A DNA stretch of 39,619 nucleotides from Hyphomonas sp. (GCA_013791775.1 VMTE01000021.1:1-39619), one strand, 5' to 3'. Counted from the stretch's first letter, positions 8,097 through 16,412 are shown. Notes: generated from the sequence alone by a model not told the origin. Made by a program: numbers and translations.

Positions 8097-8999
8097 TTAC
8101 GGCCGTTGGCCTAATGCACCCTTGCTTCCGGCGATGAAGTCACGCGCCGCACTCAGCCAGTCGGTATTGAACTCCCCGTTTTCAACGGTGATGAGGTCGT
8201 GGTTGACGCCGGGCAGGATAATGAGCTCGAAGTCTTTGCCCTGCGCCTGAAAGCGCCTGACTGTCTCGGCGTCGAGCACTGTTGGATTGCTGTCGTCCCT
8301 GTCGCCGAAAATCCACAGCGCCGGTTGTCGAAGCGCCGCCAGATCAGCGGCGGGATCATAGCCTGAAGGCCCATCATACCCGCATGTTCTGGAGATGGCG
8401 TCGTCAATGGACATGCCGTCATTTGTGTAGTGGTCGAAGGCGTCCGAGACGCCGACCGTGGACGCGCCGCCGGAGATGCAGATGATGAAGTCAATATCGC
8501 TGCTCGACGCCGCAGCAGCGACGTTGACCCAGCCGCCCATGCTGGTACCGGCAAGGCCGACGCGGTCGAAGCCGCCTTGTTTGAGCCGTTTCGCGACGGC
8601 GGTGACGTCTCGCGCGACGGCCGGGACGAGCCATTCGGTATTTTCGGTATCCGGGACTTCAAACGCGCCTGTCGACTGGCCGTTGCCGCGCCGGTCGTAG
8701 ATGGCGACAGCAAGCGTCTCATCCATGAAAAGCGGGATGGCCGGCGCGGCATCGGCGCGGGTCCGCATGCCCGACCCGCCGACGATGATCAGCGCGGTCC
8801 TGGGGGCAGTGTCGCGCAGCGCATGCACTTCGCCGGAGATGACCGCGTCCGGCGCCGACGCCGAGAAGACTGCGACCCGATCTGCGCTGCCTGAAATGGG
8901 TTGTGCCCACTCCAGCGGGGGCGTCGTCGTTCCGGCGCAGGAAGATGCCAGAGCGGTCATGAGAATCAGTCCGGCGGCGTAGAAATTCGGCAAGCGCAT
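8097..8999 (-). CDS. Lipoprotein alpha/beta hydrolase
   Basis: A 300-residue hydrolase with a lipoprotein signal: residues 1-21 end in LASSC (Cys21 the likely lipidation site), so it is anchored to a membrane on the periplasmic side. The hydrolase fold shows YDRRGNGQS (101-109), the nucleophile elbow GTSMGG with Ser153, Asp233 or Asp235 in FGDRDDSN and His267 in GVNHD. This is a complete triad. The start at 8999 has GGAG seven bases upstream. It lies 62 bases downstream of, and on the same strand as, a membrane-anchored AraC regulator, which probably controls or shares transcription with it. The substrate is unknown. Confidence 0.85.
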   Translation of the reverse strand: MRLPNFYAAGLILMTALASSCAGTTTPPLEWAQPISGSADRVAVFSASAPDAVISGEVHALRDTAPRTALIIVGGSGMRTRADAAPAIPLFMDETLAVAIYDRRGNGQSTGAFEVPDTENTEWLVPAVARDVTAVAKRLKQGGFDRVGLAGTSMGGWVNVAAAASSSDIDFIICISGGASTVGVSDAFDHYTNDGMSIDDAISRTCGYDGPSGYDPAADLAALRQPALWIFGDRDDSNPTVLDAETVRRFQAQGKDFELIILPGVNHDLITVENGEFNTDWLSAARDFIAGSKGALGQRP

Positions 9000-9061
9000 G
9001 AAGGTCTCCGTTATAGATTTCAGCCCCCCCAGAATGGCGCTATCATCGGATTTGAGTCGCC

Positions 9062-10183
9062 TCACTTTGCATTTTGAGACGTTTTCGAGCGGAACTCCGA
9101 GGGCGATTGGCCGGTTTCGGCCTTGAAAGCCCGGTTAAACGCCGCTTTGCTGTTGAAGCCGGCGTCAAGCCCGATCTCCAGCACGGATCGACCGGAATCC
9201 GCGAGCAGCGCCTTTTTCGCCGCCTCGACCCTGAACCCATTGAGCCACGATTGGATGGTTCTTCCCGAGCGTAAATTGATGACATAGGAAAGATAGTGCG
9301 GGGCAAGGCCGGTCGCTGTCGCAAGCCTGTCAACATTGAGCCCCTGTTCCTTGAAGAGTTCGCGTTCGCAGACCGCATGCGTCACCTGCAAGAACAGCGA
9401 GTGTGTGGTGGCCTCATCGAGCAGGGCGTTGCGCGGTGGCGCCCGTTCGTGCCCCGAGGCAGCGTCGTCAAGGTGGGAGGACAGCGCAAACTCACGCCAA
9501 TCGGCGATGGCGACAAGCGACAAAACATAAAAGAACACGCTGGCGATCACTGCTGACAGAAGATCGGACAAGACCGGAAGCGCACCGAGGAAATGCTCGG
9601 CCGCGAAGATCGCGACAATCGCCGTCAGGCCAGCTAAAAAGGCGGCGACGATTATGCGGAACCGGTTGATCAGCCGGACCTGACGGGCCTGCCTGGTACG
9701 GCGGATTCGCGTCAAATATCGCAGAACTGCGATGAAATAGGCGTAGAGCGATATCGTCTTTGCGAGTCCGAGAATACTGGCATCGAGCGATATGGACGAT
9801 GCGTGTTCCGCAAGTGCGATTTTCTCCGCACCCGATAAAAGGTAATAGGGCGTCAGGTAGGCGAAAGAGACGAACGCGGGCGCATAATGGAGGAGGTCGC
9901 CTCTTCGAAAGGCGGGTCGTTCAAGGCTTTTGACAAACAGCCACACGCTCGGTCCGAACAGGAAAGGCGCCCAGGCTGTCGACATCAATACATGGGGCGC
10001 AAAACGCCAGGCGTCGTGATAGACGACCCATTCTTCGACAATAATGGCCGCAACCGCGGCGACGCCCACTAAAAGATGGCTGTATCCAACGGGATTCAAG
10101 GGGCGAATACGCAAAAGCGAAATCGCCAGCACAGCGCCTTGCACGACGCCTATCGCCATCAAGAAACTCGTCGCCAGCGGCAT
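9062..10183 (-). CDS. Membrane-anchored AraC-family transcription regulator
   Basis: A 373-residue protein. The first about 240 residues carry six to seven hydrophobic helices, starting ATSFLMAIGVVQGAVLAISLL. The last about 100 residues are an AraC/XylS DNA-binding domain with two helix-turn-helix motifs (LNVDRLATATGLAPHYLSYV and VLEIGLDAGFNSKAAFNRAFK followed by GQSPSEFR). Such proteins are thought to sense a membrane or extracytoplasmic signal directly. The start at 10183 is supported by the hydrophobic helix beginning there; its ribosome site is poor. The neighbour at 8999 is a lipoprotein hydrolase, a probable target gene. Confidence 0.85.
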   Translation of the reverse strand: MPLATSFLMAIGVVQGAVLAISLLRIRPLNPVGYSHLLVGVAAVAAIIVEEWVVYHDAWRFAPHVLMSTAWAPFLFGPSVWLFVKSLERPAFRRGDLLHYAPAFVSFAYLTPYYLLSGAEKIALAEHASSISLDASILGLAKTISLYAYFIAVLRYLTRIRRTRQARQVRLINRFRIIVAAFLAGLTAIVAIFAAEHFLGALPVLSDLLSAVIASVFFYVLSLVAIADWREFALSSHLDDAASGHERAPPRNALLDEATTHSLFLQVTHAVCERELFKEQGLNVDRLATATGLAPHYLSYVINLRSGRTIQSWLNGFRVEAAKKALLADSGRSVLEIGLDAGFNSKAAFNRAFKAETGQSPSEFRSKTSQNAK

Positions 10184-10185
10184 GA

Positions 10186-10374
10186 TCAGGACGCTTGTAA
10201 GGTCACGATGGGCGATCTGTCGATTTCCAAGTTGGCAATTCGCACTTTGCCGTCCTTCAATCTGATTGGAGCCGCGATTTCGCCGACGATGGCGGCGAGC
10301 GTCTTCGCTTCGTTTTTGTCGCGTACGGCGTCCGACCGGGCCACGGCCGAGACTTGTCGCTGGTAGCATATCAT
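10186..10374 (-). CDS. Possible small ORF just upstream of the AraC gene
   Basis: A 62-codon frame ends two bases before the start of the AraC-type gene, which would suit translational coupling. It begins with a short hydrophobic-free stretch and ends DGKVRIANLEIDRSPIVTLQ. It has no visible ribosome site and no family that I recognise. It could be a leader peptide, a gene remnant or chance. Confidence 0.25.
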   Translation of the reverse strand: MICYQRQVSAVARSDAVRDKNEAKTLAAIVGEIAAPIRLKDGKVRIANLEIDRSPIVTLQAS

Positions 10375-10496
10375 TGCGATGAGTCGAATGGCGGCGAGGA
10401 AACTCCGGCTGAGTTTGTCAGAAGGCGCGGCATCCCGGCGCACTGCCGCTGGCGGGGGAACCTTAACGCGTCCATTTACGTTTCCTTAGCTCGGGC

Positions 10497-10514
10497 GGGC
10501 GCATTCGTGCGCCC
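10497..10514. other. Stem-loop with TTCG tetraloop
   Basis: GGGCGCA-TTCG-TGCGCCC is a perfect seven-base stem closed by a TTCG tetraloop, which is very stable in RNA. It lies in the gap between divergent genes, 47 bases before the exported protein start. There is no T run on either side, so it is not an obvious terminator. It would sit in the 5' leader of the downstream gene. Confidence 0.5.
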
Positions 10515-10560
10515 GATTGGCTGATGTGAATTAACCTTCTGAATGCGGGCGCCGAAGGCA

Positions 10561-11019
10561 ATGCAGACTCTCAAGTTTGAAATGGTGATGGCCGGTCTGG
10601 CGCTGTTTGCGCTGGGCGCGTTCGTGGCCACGCGGCCCACGAGCGCGGAGGCTGCGGCCATCGAGCCTGTGGCGGCGCGGGCGTTCACCGAGGCGGATTT
10701 CGCGCGGTTCGACCGGGGGTTCGTGCTGGACAAGGCCCGCTGCGCGGTGGGCATGCAGCGCTACAAGATGTGCTTTGCCCCCTCCCCGCTGGAGGCGCGG
10801 ATGCAGACGGGCATGGTCGTGCCGCAGGATGTGCCGCTGGTGACGGCGGAATTCCGCGTGATTGTCGAGACGACGCTGAAGGAAGAACCGCTGCGCACCG
10901 TGCGGTTTGGCCAGACGCTGGCACTGGTGGACCCCGAAACGCGGATTGTGGTGGACATGATCCGCCTGACCGCGCCGGACCTTGCCGCCGCCCGCCAGCC
11001 GGCGCCCGGTATCGGTTGA
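10561..11019 (+). CDS. Exported hypothetical protein
   Basis: A 152-residue protein with an N-terminal hydrophobic segment (about residues 8-24) that ends in an Ala-rich stretch, so it is secreted or membrane anchored. The mature part has two Cys about 11 residues apart (DKARCAVG and KMCFAP), which could form a disulfide. It ends with the strand pattern FGQTLALVDPETRIVVDMI, faintly like RcnB-type periplasmic proteins. That likeness is too weak to name a function. The start at 10561 has GAAGG upstream; an in-frame ATG at 10543 is possible. The ATP12 gene follows 38 bases later. Confidence 0.65.
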   Translation: MQTLKFEMVMAGLALFALGAFVATRPTSAEAAAIEPVAARAFTEADFARFDRGFVLDKARCAVGMQRYKMCFAPSPLEARMQTGMVVPQDVPLVTAEFRVIVETTLKEEPLRTVRFGQTLALVDPETRIVVDMIRLTAPDLAAARQPAPGIG

Positions 11020-11057
11020 GGCTTGGCGCCGCGCCCGGTCCGGCGTAATCGGGCACG

Positions 11058-11774
11058 ATGACAGGCCCAGAAACAAATCCGAAACGCTTCTACAAGACCG
11101 CCGCGCCCGAACGGCTGGGCGAGGGATGGACCATCGCGCTCGATGGCCGCACGATCAAGACCCCGGCGCGGGCGGGCCTCGTGCTGCCGACACTCGGGCT
11201 GGCCGAGGCGCTGGCGGCGGAGTGGAATGCGCAGGTCGAGCGGATCGACCTGACCGCAATGTATCTCACGCGGCTGGCCAATGTAGCGATCGACCGGGTT
11301 GCCGAGGCGCGCGACGCGCTGGCCGAAGAGGTGGCGCGCTATTGCGAGACCGACCTGATCTGCCACATCGCGGAGGAGCCCGAGGAACTGATCGCGCTGG
11401 AGGAAGGCCACTGGGCGCCGGTGCGCGAATGGGCGGGCGACAGGCTGGGCGTCAACCTGGTGACGACCGAAGGCGTGCGCGCCACGCCGCAGCCGGATGC
11501 CTCGCTGGACGCCGCGCGCGACTATGCGCTGAGCCTAGATGATTTCCGGCTGACCGGGCTGGTCTATGCCTGCGCGCTGTATGGTTCGGCGCTGCTGGCG
11601 ATGGCGGTGTGCGAAGGCGCGCTGCCGGCCGATGAGGCGTTCGAGATGTCGCGGCTGGACGAGAGCTGGCAGATTGCGCGCTGGGGCGAGGACGAGGAAT
11701 CGGCGGCCGCGACTGCGGCGAAGCGCGTGGAGGCAGGCGCGCTCGGGCGGTGGTTTGCGGGGCTGGCGGGGTAG
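11058..11774 (+). CDS. ATP12 family F1-ATPase assembly chaperone
   Basis: A 238-residue protein of the ATP12 family, known as a chaperone that binds the alpha subunit of F1-ATPase during assembly. Family marks: the opening KRFYKTA, WTIALDGRTIKTPA, LAEALAAEWNAQ, the Leu/Thr/Asn segment around TAMYLTRLANVAIDRV, YCETDLICH, and the C-terminal SRLDESWQIARWGEDEE. Its length and full-length conservation fit alphaproteobacterial members. It is transcribed after the exported protein and followed by a repeat-rich gap before convergent genes. Confidence 0.93.
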   Translation: MTGPETNPKRFYKTAAPERLGEGWTIALDGRTIKTPARAGLVLPTLGLAEALAAEWNAQVERIDLTAMYLTRLANVAIDRVAEARDALAEEVARYCETDLICHIAEEPEELIALEEGHWAPVREWAGDRLGVNLVTTEGVRATPQPDASLDAARDYALSLDDFRLTGLVYACALYGSALLAMAVCEGALPADEAFEMSRLDESWQIARWGEDEESAAATAAKRVEAGALGRWFAGLAG

Positions 11775-12034
11775 TCAGCCGACGCTGTCATCCCGGGCAG
11801 CGCGAAGCGCGTGACCCGGGACCTTGTTGCGGCAAGAGTGGAGAGAAGGTCCCGGATCAGCGGCGCTGACGCGCCTTGTCCGGGAAGACAGGGAAATGTG
11901 TTAAAGCGGGCGACGCGGCGGCTTCGCCGGGCCCCACCCTCTTGCTCGGGAAATCGTATACGATTTCTCGTCCTCGCAAGCTCCCCATGCTTCGCGCGAG
12001 GAGGGGACAGGCAGCATTCTGGGGAGAGCAGGCA
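11775..12034. repeat. Intergenic gap with nested dyads
   Basis: No gene is seen. The gap holds an inverted repeat (CCGGGACCTT near 11815 against AAGGTCCCGG near 11847) and an 18-base perfect palindrome GAAATCGTATACGATTTC at 11950-11967. A stretch whose wording (GGGCCCCACCCT ... GAGGAGGGGACAG) echoes the inverted repeat at 128-239 follows. It lies between convergent genes, so RNA ends from both sides probably fall here. Confidence 0.6.
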
Positions 12035-12721
12035 TCAGGCAGGTGTGAAGGCGAGTAGGCTATCCGTCAGGGTACGGAAGTCGTGGTGGACTTCGTCGGC
12101 GCCCGCGTCCTGCAGTTCGCCTGCCTGCCCGAAGCCCCAGCTGACGCCGAGGGCGCGCACGCCGGCGGCGCGGGCCATGGCGATGTCGTGGACGGCGTCG
12201 CCGATCATCAGGGATTGGGCGGGCGCGCAGCCGAGGGCGCGCATCGACTGCTCGACCATGAAGGGATGCGGCTTGCCGGGGCCGTCATCGGCGCACCAGA
12301 CGGTGTCGAAACAGGATCTGATATCGTGCTTGGCGAACAGGCCGTCGAGGCCCCGGTGGGTCTTGCCGGTGGCGATGGCGAGCAGCCAGCCGTCGTCCTT
12401 CAGGCGCGCCAGCACCTCAAGGGCGCCGTCATACATCGGCTCGTGCAGGGCGGGGTCGGCGCGCAGGCGCGAGAAGGTGTGGCGGTAGGCATCGATGAGG
12501 TGTTCGAGGCGGCCCCGGCCGAGATCCGGCGGGGCGAGCCGGGCGATGCCGGCGTGCAGACTGAGGCCGACGATTTTCCGCGTGGCGTCATAGTCCGGGG
12601 GCGGAAGACCGGACTCGGTAAAGGCGGTTTCCATGCAGGCCTGGATGATCTCGCGCGAGTCGACGAGCGTGCCGTCCACGTCCCAGATGGCGAGGCGAAG
12701 CGGGGCCGGCGGTGCGGGCAT
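12035..12721 (-). CDS. HAD-superfamily phosphatase (phosphoglycolate-phosphatase-like)
   Basis: A 228-residue HAD hydrolase of the Gph/PGP-like group with a helical cap. Motif I is DVDGTLVDS (nucleophile Asp14, acid/base Asp16), motif II is ATGKT, motif III is the Lys in GPGKPHPFM, and motif IV is GDAVHDIAMA. It removes phosphate from a small molecule; the true substrate is not visible. Its ATG overlaps the stop of the pseudouridine synthase gene by one base (TGATG), so the two are translationally coupled in the crcB operon. Confidence 0.88.
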   Translation of the reverse strand: MPAPPAPLRLAIWDVDGTLVDSREIIQACMETAFTESGLPPPDYDATRKIVGLSLHAGIARLAPPDLGRGRLEHLIDAYRHTFSRLRADPALHEPMYDGALEVLARLKDDGWLLAIATGKTHRGLDGLFAKHDIRSCFDTVWCADDGPGKPHPFMVEQSMRALGCAPAQSLMIGDAVHDIAMARAAGVRALGVSWGFGQAGELQDAGADEVHHDFRTLTDSLLAFTPA

Positions 12722-13773
12722 CAGATGAACGGCGCGAGCGGGTCCCTGCCCGCTTCCTGTTCGAGAAAACCGAGCGTCGCGAAGGTCTCGACCATGTGCG
12801 GCGGCAGCGGCGCGACGATGACGGTGGGCTTGCCATGCTCGCGCGGGATGATCAGCGCGCGGGCGTGCAGGTGCATGCCTTCGGCGAGGCCTTGCGGGAC
12901 TTCCCGGCGGGACTGGTATTTGTGGTCACCGAGGATCGACGTGTTCATCTCCAGCATGTGGAAACGCAGCTGGTGCATCCGGCCCGTCTCCGGGCGCAGG
13001 GCGACCCAGGCGGCCTTCATGCCGGCATGGGAAATGACGTTGTAATCGGTGATCGCGTGGCGCGCGCCTTCGACGCCCTGGGCGGATCGGATCATCCGCT
13101 CACGGTCCACATCGCGGCGCTTGACGGTCGATTTCGGATCATAGGGGCGATAGCCCGAGGGCTCGTCCGGGTCCGGAATACCCTTGATCATCCAGCAGCG
13201 GATCTGGCCCATCGGCGGGTTGGGAACGCCGACCGTGACCGCCCAATAGACCTTGTCCATCTCGCGGCCCCGGAACATGTCCGACAGCTGCGCGGCGGCG
13301 CGGGGATGCTTGGCGACGAGCAGGACGCCGGAGGTTTCCTTGTCGAGCCGGTGGACGAGGACGGGGCGGTGCTCATCCTCGCCATAATAGCCCATCAGCA
13401 GGCCGTCGATGTGGCGGCCCTGGCCTGACCCGCCCTGCACGGCGATGCCGGCGGGCTTGTTGAGGGCCATCATGTCGTCGTCTTCATAGATGATCAGCGA
13501 CTTGAGGAACTCGCGGTCCTCGGCGCTGGTGCGGGCGGTGTAGTGGGCCTTAGGCGCCATCGTCTCGGTGCTGAAGATCGGCAGGCGGACTTCGTTGCCG
13601 GCATCGAGGCGCTGGTTCGCCTTGGCGCGGGCGCCATTGACGCGGATCTGGCCGGTGCGCAGCATCTTCTCGATCTGGCCCTGGGTGAGCTGGACGCGCC
13701 GCTTGATCCAGCGGTCGAGCCGGGCGCCCTCCTCCTGGGGAGTGACGGTTTCGGTGATGATCTGGCCGCTCAT
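12721..13773 (-). CDS. rluC: RluC/RluD-family ribosomal pseudouridine synthase
   Basis: A 350-residue enzyme that converts uridine to pseudouridine in 23S rRNA. An S4 RNA-binding domain (about residues 17-63, GARLDRWIKRR ... RVNGARAKANQRL) is followed by the catalytic domain with HRLDKETSG (141-149, catalytic Asp144) and the later RPETGRMHQLRFH motif. The RluC name is given because of the S4 plus HRLDKETSG layout and context; RluD-like specificity is not excluded. Its start overlaps the crcB stop by four bases (ATGA). Confidence 0.88.
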   Translation of the reverse strand: MSGQIITETVTPQEEGARLDRWIKRRVQLTQGQIEKMLRTGQIRVNGARAKANQRLDAGNEVRLPIFSTETMAPKAHYTARTSAEDREFLKSLIIYEDDDMMALNKPAGIAVQGGSGQGRHIDGLLMGYYGEDEHRPVLVHRLDKETSGVLLVAKHPRAAAQLSDMFRGREMDKVYWAVTVGVPNPPMGQIRCWMIKGIPDPDEPSGYRPYDPKSTVKRRDVDRERMIRSAQGVEGARHAITDYNVISHAGMKAAWVALRPETGRMHQLRFHMLEMNTSILGDHKYQSRREVPQGLAEGMHLHARALIIPREHGKPTVIVAPLPPHMVETFATLGFLEQEAGRDPLAPFI

Positions 13774-14153
13774 GCGAAGGCCCTCCGGGCCAGCACCAGG
13801 CCAAGGCCGAGGGCGGCGAGGCTGAGCGCGACCGACAGGACGATGTAGGCGAGCGCCTTGGCGGTCTCGCCGGTGCGGATCATGTTGACCGTTTCCAGCG
13901 AGAAGGCCGAGAAGGTGGTGAAGCCGCCGAGGAGGCCGGTGGCGAGGAAGAGGCGGGCCGCCTGCCCGGCGCCTTCGGCCTTGAGCGCCAGCCAGCCGAC
14001 CAGCAACCCCATGGCGAAGCCGCCGAGGACGTTAACCGTGAAGGTGGCCCACGGCCAGGAGGACGGCAGGTGGCGCAGGCTGATGAGGCCGACGCCGTGG
14101 CGCAGCGCCGCGCCGATGGCCCCGCCTGCGGCAACGATGAGAAAGTGGTTCAT
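13770..14153 (-). CDS. crcB: Fluoride ion channel CrcB/Fluc
   Basis: A 127-residue inner-membrane protein with four hydrophobic helices. It forms a dual-topology dimer that exports fluoride. Family marks: GGAIGAALRHG near the start, the central TFTVNVLGGFAMG, and GGFTTFSAFSLE (the Phe-box and Thr residues of the pore). It is the first gene of the coupled set crcB - pseudouridine synthase - HAD phosphatase, all overlapping by one to four bases. I see no fluoride riboswitch upstream; the tRNA-Gly fragment lies 93 bases upstream on the other strand. Confidence 0.95.
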   Translation of the reverse strand: MNHFLIVAAGGAIGAALRHGVGLISLRHLPSSWPWATFTVNVLGGFAMGLLVGWLALKAEGAGQAARLFLATGLLGGFTTFSAFSLETVNMIRTGETAKALAYIVLSVALSLAALGLGLVLARRAFA

Positions 14154-14245
14154 GGCGGGGCGTTTACATTGGGGAAAGGGCTGGCGCCAGTGTGTATTCG
14201 CGGGTCTTGCGCAGGCGCGCGGGTTGGCTCAAAAGTCGTTGCGCA

Positions 14246-14285
14246 CGCGGGTGTAGCTCAATGGTAGAGCAGCAGCTTCCCAAGC
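14246..14285 (+). other. Left attachment site: truncated 5' half of tRNA-Gly(CCC)
   Basis: Bases 14246-14285 are identical to 23522-23561, covering the tRNA-Gly 5' half from its first base through the anticodon loop to the start of the 3' anticodon stem. After 14285 the sequence departs and no T-arm or acceptor 3' strand follows, so this copy cannot make a tRNA. This is the left boundary (attL) of the integrated element. The crossover lies within the 40-base identity block. Confidence 0.9.
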
Positions 14286-14363
14286 AGGATTTTTGGCAAA
14301 TAAATCAGTGCGTTAGCTGCAAAAAAGTCGCTCAAGACTTCCAATGGATTCAAAGAGCTAGTT

Positions 14364-15446
14364 TTAGGCTGTAAAAGCCTTGGCGAGCGCGACGGCGACC
14401 ATGTCCGCGTCAGCATAGACGGCACGCATTTTCGGCCCCTGCCCCGGTGCCCAACCATATTTGGCTTCGGCCTCGACGTCCGTCATGCCGCCTGCAAAGT
14501 CCAAAGTGACACGGGTGCCGCGAAGGTCGTGCAAGCGCTTCCCTTCAATTCCCACGTCGTTTCGCAGGGTGATAAACGCCGAAGTTATGCTGTCCGCCAT
14601 CTTGTACGGGAGACCGTGCTGATTGGTTATAATCGTCGTCGCCTTGCCCTTTGGCATTTCATCTAGCAGCGCAGCGATTTCGGGTGTGATCGGAATGCGC
14701 GCCATGTGCCGCCGGTTGCTTTTGGACGTCGCGCGACGGATCAAGCCCGCCACCCGGTCGACGTCGTTCCAGGTGACCATGATCGCGTCTCCCCGGCGCA
14801 TTCCGGTGAGGTAGAGGAAGCGGACAATTCGGGCAAAGTGAGGATCGGCTGCCGCGCACATGGCGTCGATTTCACCCTTGCTCCAAGTGATGTGTGAGCG
14901 CGTGACGCCGCGTTGCAAACGGTCGATACCGGCGGCGGGGTTTCGTTCCATCCGTTCTTCGTCGATTGCCCAATTGAACAACCGGGTAAGCACGGTGAGC
15001 GCGTAGTCGGCCTTGCGCGGGGTATCGGCCATCTTTTCATGCCAGCGCTTGATAAGCGCCCGCGCACCGCGTTTCTGAATCGCTTCAAGCGTCGTTGTGC
15101 CGAACTTCGTTTGTATTTCGTCGAGATGACGACGCCATTCTGATTGCGTCGATTGTGCCATTCCACCGAACGCGGCGCTTTTCCTGAAATCTGTAATCAG
15201 GCCGTGAATCGTATTCGGTGAAACCGTGGGGCGTGCGAGCGCCGTCCATTTCGCCGCGATGCGTGCCGCCGTGTCGGTGTCACCGAGCTTCGCAAGCGCC
15301 TTCGCCCGTGTTTCGGCCTCGATTGTTTCGAGCCGGGGGCCGCCGCGCCAGGCGTAGACGTACAGCTTGCCGTGCGCCCATACCTTATGCATTCCCGGAC
15401 ACACCAAGGGCTTTCCGAAGTTCGGCGAGCCCGTCGTCTTGCTCAT
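14364..15446 (-). CDS. int: Tyrosine recombinase, element integrase
   Basis: A 360-residue phage-type integrase that inserts and excises the element at tRNA-Gly. The N-terminal arm-binding and SAM-like core-binding regions (about 1-180) precede the catalytic domain. Catalytic residues visible are Arg217 or Arg218 in TGMRRGD, Lys242 in TSKSNRR, His306 and Arg309 in HDLRG, and Tyr344 in RAVYADAD. The start at 15446 follows AGGGGACAGGGA and overlaps the excisionase gene by 62 bases. The longer frame to 15611 is only overlap. The gene reads toward attL, 78 bases away. Confidence 0.92.
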   Translation of the reverse strand: MSKTTGSPNFGKPLVCPGMHKVWAHGKLYVYAWRGGPRLETIEAETRAKALAKLGDTDTAARIAAKWTALARPTVSPNTIHGLITDFRKSAAFGGMAQSTQSEWRRHLDEIQTKFGTTTLEAIQKRGARALIKRWHEKMADTPRKADYALTVLTRLFNWAIDEERMERNPAAGIDRLQRGVTRSHITWSKGEIDAMCAAADPHFARIVRFLYLTGMRRGDAIMVTWNDVDRVAGLIRRATSKSNRRHMARIPITPEIAALLDEMPKGKATTIITNQHGLPYKMADSITSAFITLRNDVGIEGKRLHDLRGTRVTLDFAGGMTDVEAEAKYGWAPGQGPKMRAVYADADMVAVALAKAFTA

Positions 15447-15639
15447 TCCCTGTCCCCTCACCGAACACCGCCGCGTCGATCTTGTGCCGGTCGAATATCT
15501 TCCGGCCTCGAATGCGGATTGGTGCACCAATCGTGCCGTCCGCAACGAGTTTGTCGAACGTCGGGGGAGACACGCCAATGTAAGCGGCGGCGTCAAGTCG
15601 GGACAATCCACGGGGGAGAATGCGCGGCGGTCGGGTCAT
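15385..15639 (-). CDS. AlpA/excisionase-like helix-turn-helix protein
   Basis: An 84-residue DNA-binding protein. Residues 11-50 (LSRLDAAAYIGVSPPTFDKLV, then a wing ending RIRGRKIFDRHKID) match the MerR-like winged helix of AlpA and phage excisionases. Directly preceding int in the same operon and overlapping it, it probably serves as recombination directionality factor or int regulator. Its ATG overlaps the upstream stop (ATGA). Confidence 0.82.
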   Translation of the reverse strand: MTRPPRILPRGLSRLDAAAYIGVSPPTFDKLVADGTIGAPIRIRGRKIFDRHKIDAAVFGEGTGNEQDDGLAELRKALGVSGNA

Positions 15640-15977
15640 TTGCGAGCGGGCAAACCATTGCAGGTGTCAGATATGATCTCAGTGCCGACCGCTTCAACGT
15701 CCACAGTGTGCCCGCGCCGTTCCCAATACGTGCGGATAATCGCGGCGCACCGTACGGCGTGTTTCAGGTCGGCGGGTGTGACACGGGCGTTGCGAGCGGC
15801 ACGTATCTTAGCTTCCTGTTCGACCGAAGCGCGGTCATAGGTGAAGTACCGCCCGTCTTGTTCGTCACGTTGCGCCAGCCAGCCGCGAAGCGCGGCGAGG
15901 GCGTAAAACGCCTCCCTGGAAAGACCGACGGCCCTCGCCGCCGCTTCGGTTCGGATGCGGTCGGGTTCATTCGTCAT
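15636..15977 (-). CDS. Hypothetical element protein with HTH-like start
   Basis: A 113-residue protein. Its first 40 residues (TEAAARAVGLSREAFYALAALRGW) look like a small helix-turn-helix. A middle part is rich in Arg and Gln (YFTYDRASVEQEAKIRAARNARVT). The end contains IIRTYWERRGHTVDVEAVGTEI. It is a possible DNA-binding accessory or terminase-small-subunit-like protein, but I cannot assign it. It overlaps the excisionase gene by four bases, so it is in the int operon. ATG 15977 is preferred; a TTG five codons upstream is possible. Confidence 0.65.
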   Translation of the reverse strand: MTNEPDRIRTEAAARAVGLSREAFYALAALRGWLAQRDEQDGRYFTYDRASVEQEAKIRAARNARVTPADLKHAVRCAAIIRTYWERRGHTVDVEAVGTEIISDTCNGLPARK

Positions 15978-16053
15978 CGGCAAGCGCCGCAAGCATCGCG
16001 GCCAGGCATTCGGCGAATTGCCGTTCGAATTCGGCGAATTGTTCGGCGCTCAT
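15967..16053 (-). CDS. Possible 28-residue gene in the int operon
   Basis: A short frame, MSAEQFAEFERQFAECLAAM and then LAALADDE, starts at an ATGA overlap with the 78-residue gene and ends 11 bases inside the next gene. The overlaps at both ends and an amphipathic helical sequence support translation. Its length and lack of relatives make it uncertain. Confidence 0.4.
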   Translation of the reverse strand: MSAEQFAEFERQFAECLAAMLAALADDE

Positions 16054-16286
16054 TGCATAAACCCCGGTTGCGTGTCGGGGAGTCCCGCAACGCCTTCCGC
16101 GCGGCGCGCCAGTTCGGTGAGCGCAAGCGACAGGTCGAGTTCACGCATCACGCAATAGGATTGCAGTTCGTCGACCGGGAGCATATGAAGCGGGGTCCCG
16201 TTCGCTAGGCGAAGGTTTGCCGCCGTCGCGAGTTTGGCCGCGTGAACTTTCTGTTCGTCGGTAAGGCCGTTGAATACGATTTGCAT
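16050..16286 (-). CDS. Hypothetical element protein (78 residues)
   Basis: A small, largely helical protein of unknown function, starting MQIVFNGLTDEQKVHAAKLA. A ribosome site (CAGGATGGAAC) precedes it in a leader that closely resembles the leader of the prohead protease gene. It lies downstream of the portal gene, where head-tail connector or neck proteins are often found, but its length and sequence do not identify one. Confidence 0.65.
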   Translation of the reverse strand: MQIVFNGLTDEQKVHAAKLATAANLRLANGTPLHMLPVDELQSYCVMRELDLSLALTELARRAEGVAGLPDTQPGFMQ

Positions 16287-16311
16287 TGTGTAGTTCCATC
16301 CTGTTGAAAAG

Positions 16312-16380
16312 GTGCGGGCGACCGGAAGTGTTCAAAAGGAACACCGCGCCACACTTCCGGTCTTAAAGTCTCGCCCGCTA
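16312..16380 (-). promoter_or_regulatory. Bipartite hairpin between portal and the 78-residue gene
   Basis: Two nested inverted repeats share one axis. Inner arms GACCGGAAGTGT (16320-16331) and ACACTTCCGGTC (16351-16362) are perfect. Outer arms GCGGGCGA (16314-16321) and TCGCCCGC (16371-16378) are also perfect. Nothing suggests a T-rich terminator. It would form a strong mRNA stem between two cistrons, and could tune expression or be a processing or packaging signal. Confidence 0.6.
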
Positions 16381-16412
16381 AGACTCCGTCGTCAAACGGC
16401 GCGGCGTGTCGG

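Noticed and set aside
13680-14246. Fluoride riboswitch upstream of crcB
   Set aside because: I looked for the conserved pseudoknot words upstream of the crcB start and saw none; only tRNA-flanking sequence is present.
14247-14320. A second functional tRNA-Gly
   Set aside because: Identity to the complete tRNA stops at 14285 in the anticodon stem; no T-arm or acceptor 3' strand follows.
14364-15611. Integrase start at 15611 giving 415 residues
   Set aside because: The added 55 residues lie entirely over the excisionase gene in another frame, and a strong ribosome site precedes 15446.
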